A stretch of DNA of 64,000 nucleotides from Thereva unica (taxonomy: Eukaryota; Arthropoda; Insecta; Diptera; Therevidae). The position numbers were made by a program, and so were the translations under genes. Within the stretch, counting starts at the first letter, position 1; every line of letters starts with the position of its first letter. The stretch is taken from the NCBI GenBank assembly GCA_949987705.1, contig OX465281.1, positions 237,233,143-237,297,142 on the forward strand. Direction: 5' to 3'. The notes under the pieces are model-generated. The model worked only from the letters and a program-made list of their open reading frames with translations. It searched no databases and was not told where the DNA came from. Shown in pieces: positions 60,481 through 64,000 of the stretch.

Positions 60481-60935
60481 TCGCCTCTAAGCGATACTCT
60501 GACTTGACTGACTTTTGGAATTGTCCTTGGCCAAATCCAGCTGGCAGCTAACTCTCGCTCCTCAAGCCGGACCTGCCCATATTCTTCTTTGGTCACCAAA
60601 GAGTGTTTTTGGTGCCACCATTTTTGGCATCACGATACTGTTAGGTGGGGGACCCTCCAATTAGAAGTGCCTGTCACCCAAGTATTCTGACGACGCTTTA
60701 ATGGCCATCGTTCTCCCAACCTTGAGTGTGTGAAAATGCTTTCACATTGAATTAGCATTGAATCACAATTCTGATAGCTTCGTGTCATCAAACCTAGGTT
60801 TTTTGGATCAGATTTAAGCTGCAGGTTCAAGGTCAAGTATAATTAAACCCTAGATTTTCAGGTTAACTGAAATTCCAACCTCCTATTTTGCTGCCATCAG
60901 TTCCTACTCCGTACTGGTTCGTAGATGTTACTGGT

Positions 60936-61520
60936 CTTATAGTCTATTGATTATGTCATATAGAAAGGAACTAAGACGTTCACGGGGTTTTATTGCAGGA
61001 ATCGGTCAATGGGTCATTTAAGAAGAAAAAACCGCGGAGTGCTATTAAATTAGAGGGTAGAAATTGGAGATAGGGGTCAAAATGGACCCTTTTTGGGTTT
61101 TGCCATATATCTCGTAAACAAAGCAAAATTTCGATTTATTTTATATAAAATTTTTTGTAGAGAATTAAATTTCCTATGGAAATGGTTTATTTAAAAAATT
61201 TTGAAAATTTTTTTTTATGCCGAAAATGTTGAAACAAAAAGAAAAAAAAAGCCAAAATTTCGATGTTTTTTCCCTTTTTTACTATTTTGCCAATATCTTT
61301 TTTTTGGTTAGAGATAGGCATAGGTATTGCTTATATAAAATAAAGCAGATAAAATTTCCTTTAAAATGATGGGTCGGAAAAATTTTTTGGTTGAAAATTC
61401 ACCGAAATATGGCCACTCGAACATAGCTTTTTTTACTTTTACCCCTTTTATACCGACATTGTTTTCAATCTCATATTGTTGAAAGAATTATTATATTACT
61501 CAATTAAAAAAGGTAGTTTA
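60936..61520 (+). repeat. Left terminal inverted repeat arm
   Basis: Pairs with 63168-63761 over almost its full length. AT-rich interior with A and T runs (61200-61300). The outer boundary is approximate because similarity fades beyond TAGTCTATTGATTA (60940-60953). Confidence 0.85.
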
Positions 61521-61619
61521 ATAAATGTACAACCCATGTATGTGGCCATGGTGATTTTAAACAAATTTGTAATTAATACGTTCACATGTCAATATATTTT
61601 GCATATACGTTGAGCCTAA

Positions 61620-62924
61620 TTGAGTCTTATTCCTGAAGTATTTAAAGAAACATTTGGTAACATAAAATTTAAAAAGATGATGAAAATATTGCCACTGAAG
61701 AGTGCATTTTCAGATGATGTTGTGGTCGTCGATTCGGAAACACTATTTAGAAGAATGCTTTTATGTAAGCCTTCTAATGAAGAATTGGAAGAGTTTTTCA
61801 ACTTTGAATTAGCACCGTATCCACCTTCAATTTTTGACGGGTTCAATATGAGGAAAAATAAAAAATCAGACTTATATGAATTTTTCTCACCCGTTGAAGA
61901 TTCTACTATCAATAATATTCATCATGTTATTGATGGTGGATTCTTGTTGCATAAAATAGTTTGGAATGCTAATGAGACATTTGCAGAAATTAGTACGAAA
62001 TTTATTATTCATTTGCAAACTTTTTACAAAGATTGCACTGTAGTTTTTGACGGTTATCCTAGTGGCTCAAATATTGGTACGAAAAGTGCAGAAAGGCTGC
62101 GTCGAACTAATAAAATTGGCTCAGGAGCTCAAATTAAAGATGATTTAAAACCACTTTCCAAACCCGATAGCTTCCTATCAAATGAAAGTAATAAAAAAAA
62201 ATTTATTGCATATTTAATGCAAAAAATCAAAGAAGTTAATATTGACACAGTGCAAGCGGGTGAAGACGCAAATATACTTATTGTACAATGCGCAAAAGAA
62301 AAAGCATCACAGTCAAAAAATGCAGTTATAGTTGGCCAAGATGTAGACCTTCTCATCATTTTGTCACTTTTTCCAGAGCAGTATCAAAATGTATATCTTT
62401 GGAAAGCCAGTGTAGGCAAAGTTACAGCAAAAATGTATGACCGAAATAGTTTTAATTTTCCTCAACAACAAAAATATCTTGGATTTATTCATGCATTTAG
62501 TGGCTGCGATACTACGTCAGCGTTTTTCAACATTGGCAAAAAAAAATTTATGAAATTTGTAAATAAAAATGCTATTCAGCTACAAACACATATGGACACG
62601 TTTTTACGTGACGATGTAACTGACGTAGAAATAAATTCTGCATCAGAATATATTGCAGCTTCTTTGTATGGGGCAAAGTTGAACATGACCCTAAGCAACT
62701 GTCGCTTCCAGAATTTTTATAAATTATCCAAAAGTTCCAAATTTTCTCTAACGCAATTACCACCAACACTTGATGCCATCAAACAGCATGGCTTAAGAAC
62801 GTTTTTCCAGATCCAGCAGTGGAAAGGAAATCACCTAAACCCTCTGAACTGGGGTTGGAAAAATTCTAAAAATGGACTAATTGCGATTTGCAATCAGCAC
62901 CTCCTGTGCCAGAGATTTTGCTAA
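61620..62924 (+). CDS. FEN1/XPG-like (PIN-fold) nuclease of an Academ-like transposon
   Basis: The open frame runs from a stop at 61617-61619 to a TGC-TAA end at 62924. The first ATG is at 61677 (MMKILPLKSAF), but the preceding residues SLIPEVFKETFGNIKFKK also look coding, so the true N-terminus may be lost. Numbering from 61620, acidic motifs fall in the order of the XPG/FEN1 fold: HHVIDGGFLLH (D105), CTVVFDGYPSG (D144), VQAGEDANILIV (E215/D216), VIVGQDVDLLIIL (D241/D243) and HAFSGCDTTSAF (D297), then FNIGKKKFMKF, like the FEN1 helix-hairpin region. The tail is PLNWGWKNSKNG. Likely role: cutting DNA during transposition. A 1-base shift near 62870 separates it from the Cys-rich domain. Fold assignment is by motif order; the transposon role is inference. 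Confidence 0.7.
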   Translation: MSLIPEVFKETFGNIKFKKMMKILPLKSAFSDDVVVVDSETLFRRMLLCKPSNEELEEFFNFELAPYPPSIFDGFNMRKNKKSDLYEFFSPVEDSTINNIHHVIDGGFLLHKIVWNANETFAEISTKFIIHLQTFYKDCTVVFDGYPSGSNIGTKSAERLRRTNKIGSGAQIKDDLKPLSKPDSFLSNESNKKKFIAYLMQKIKEVNIDTVQAGEDANILIVQCAKEKASQSKNAVIVGQDVDLLIILSLFPEQYQNVYLWKASVGKVTAKMYDRNSFNFPQQQKYLGFIHAFSGCDTTSAFFNIGKKKFMKFVNKNAIQLQTHMDTFLRDDVTDVEINSASEYIAASLYGAKLNMTLSNCRFQNFYKLSKSSKFSLTQLPPTLDAIKQHGLRTFFQIQQWKGNHLNPLNWGWKNSKNGLIAICNQHLLCQRFC

Positions 62925-63130
62925 AAAAAGTGGCTTGTGGTTGCAATACAGGTTGCCATGGGAACTGTGGTTGCAGAAAATTACAAATTAATTGTTCCAT
63001 ATTTTGCAAAGAATGTATGGGGATCAATTGTGATAATGTGCAAGTTCCCGATATTGCAGAAGATGATATTATTGAAGATATAGATGATGATATCGATATA
63101 CAGTTTGAGAATGTTATGGAAGAAATATAA
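62871..63130 (+). CDS. Cysteine-rich (CXC-like) C-terminal domain with acidic tail
   Basis: The frame opens just after a TAA at 62866-62868 and reads CDLQSAPPVPEILLKK, then ACGCNTGCHGNCGCRKLQIN, CSIFCKECMGINC, then an acidic tail EDDIIEDIDDDIDIQFE ending at 63130. Nine cysteines (C-x-C-x3-C-x3-C-x-C-x6-C-x3-C-x2-C-x4-C) suggest a zinc-binding module like the tesmin/CXC type. P-V-P-E-I-L-L-K-x-x-x-C-x-C follows N-W-G-W in related animal proteins (recalled), so this is the continuation of the nuclease ORF in the -1 frame. It is not an independent gene. Confidence 0.65.
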
Positions 63131-63167
63131 GAGCATCATAATTATTTATTATCCACAATTAAACATA

Positions 63168-63761
63168 AATTACCTTTTTTAATTGAGTAATATAATAATT
63201 TTTTCAACAATATGAGATTGAAAACAATGTCGGTATAAAAGGGGTAAAAATAAAAAAAGCTATGTTCGAGTGGCCATATTTCGGTGAATTTTCAACCAAA
63301 AAATTTTTTCGACCCATCATTTTAAAGGAAATTTTATCTGCTTTATTTTATATACAGAAATACCTATGCCTATCTCTAACCAAAAAAAAGATATTGGCAA
63401 AAAAGAAAAAAAGGGAAAAAACATTGAAATTTTGGCTTTTTTTTCTTTTTGTTTCAACATTTTCGGCATAAAAAAAAATTTTCAAAATTTTTTATATAAA
63501 CCATTTCCATAGGAAATTTAATTCTCTACAAAAAATTTTATAAAAAATAAATCGAAATTTTGCTTCGTTTACGAGATATATGGCAAAACCCAAAAAGGGT
63601 CCATTTTGACCCCTATCTCCAATTTCCACCCTCTAATTTAATAGCACTCCGCGGTTTTCTCTTCTTAAATGACCCATTGACCGATTCCTGCAATAAAACC
63701 CCGTGAACGTCTTAGTTCCTTATTGCTCTGCTTTTTAAGACCTAATCAATAGACTATTAAG
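63168..63761 (-). repeat. Right terminal inverted repeat arm
   Basis: Inverse of 60936-61520. The inner end TAAATTACC-TTTTTTTAATTG (about 63168-63185) pairs with CAATTAAAAAAGGTAGTTTA on the left. Scattered indels in A/T runs and a short insertion near 63722-63740 are the main differences. Confidence 0.85.
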
Positions 63762-63837
63762 GCACTAACCTCCGAGAGAGTCCAGTCAGAAACCTCTTTG
63801 TTCCCTGATCTGCTTCATCTGTTTTAGGTAACCTAAG

Positions 63838-64000
63838 GGGAAGGCACTCAACTACCATGCCAGAGGTCTGCGGTTCCACTCGATTTTCCGGCAAAATCCC
63901 TTCTCTTTCTCCTGCCATCGCTTATAAACAGAATAAGCGAGGACTATCTCCGGTTATCGTCGAAGCCAGTTGTCACGGTAGAAGCTGCCACTATGCACCC
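63838..64000 (+). mobile_element. tRNA-derived SINE (cut by the window end)
   Basis: GTAACCTAAGGGGAAGGCAC (A-box-like) and CTACCATGCCAGAGGTCTGC lead into GGTTCCACTCG, a diverged B-box. The body CTTTCTCCTGCCATCGC follows. Same family as the head near 975 and at 47340-47529. Confidence 0.5.

Larger units (their letters stand above)
60936..63761 (+). mobile_element. Academ-like DNA transposon with about 590-bp terminal inverted repeats
   Basis: Two long inverted arms (60936-61520 and 63168-63761) are near mirror images, including GACGTTCACGGGGTTTTATT, ATGGACCCTTTTTGGGTTTT and CTATGTTCGAGTGGCCATAT-type blocks. The right arm carries a roughly 16-base insertion near its outer end. Between the arms is only about 1.65 kb, nearly all coding: a FEN1/XPG-like nuclease ORF and a cysteine-rich C-terminal domain. 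Academ transposons are described as encoding an XPG-type nuclease and a cysteine zinc motif (established knowledge, recalled). The full Academ protein is far larger, so this is probably a shortened copy. The target duplication could not be resolved. Confidence 0.65.

Noticed and set aside
62855..62890. Programmed -1 frameshift between the nuclease and Cys-rich frames
   Set aside because: The A-rich site lacks a canonical X-XXY-YYZ slippery heptamer in the right frame and has an in-frame stop just upstream in the -1 frame. A simple indel is more likely.

Overview
This is 64 kb of AT-rich eukaryotic DNA, almost certainly from an insect or other arthropod. No host gene could be recognised. There are no bacterial-style operons, and the longest coding stretches all belong to transposable elements or their decayed copies. 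Evidence for an arthropod is the insect-style telomeric motif (AACCT)n at the end of one LINE, arthropod-type LINE, Harbinger, hAT and Helitron families, tRNA-like SINE heads, and long anonymous AT-rich stretches. The order is not resolvable from the sequence alone. The window is probably intergenic or intronic.

Layout. 1-183 is the tail of a LINE ORF2. 184-10900 is mostly anonymous, with one SINE head (about 975), a LINE remnant (about 2640-2910) and a pure 298-bp TTTA microsatellite (4952-5249). 11345-12096 is a broken Harbinger-type transposase. 12655-14487 is a TIR element holding a SINE head and a LINE 3' end. 17025-18392 is a hAT-type element carrying a broken Ty3/gypsy pol. 19480-22500 holds remnants of at least three LINEs. 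24369-25055 (hAT) and 25193-26394 (TTA-flanked TIR element) follow closely. 29130-29951 has two LINE fragments. 32247-33476 is a TTA-flanked element hosting a LINE, and 33610-34626 is a further MITE-like element. 35444-35739 is a 148-bp tandem duplication beside an unexplained 185-codon ORF.

39650-41955 is a LINE with reverse transcriptase, RNase H and a (AACCT)n tail, interrupted by a 224-bp MITE. 42540-43480 and 46491-46930 are further LINE remnants. 47530-48286 is a hAT element inserted in a SINE head, with a perfect 8-bp target duplication. 55846-57684 is a non-autonomous Helitron carrying a homogenised 121-bp minisatellite. 58541-60003 is a fairly young LINE. 60936-63761 is the most interesting element: about 590-bp inverted repeats flank a FEN1/XPG-like nuclease ORF and a cysteine-rich domain, as in Academ-type DNA transposons.

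The theme is nesting. A CAGGCCG-ended element sits inside two unrelated DNA transposons, a hAT sits in a SINE, a LINE sits in a MITE, a MITE sits in a LINE, and gypsy pol sits in a hAT. All identifications rest on motif reading by eye; no database search was possible.
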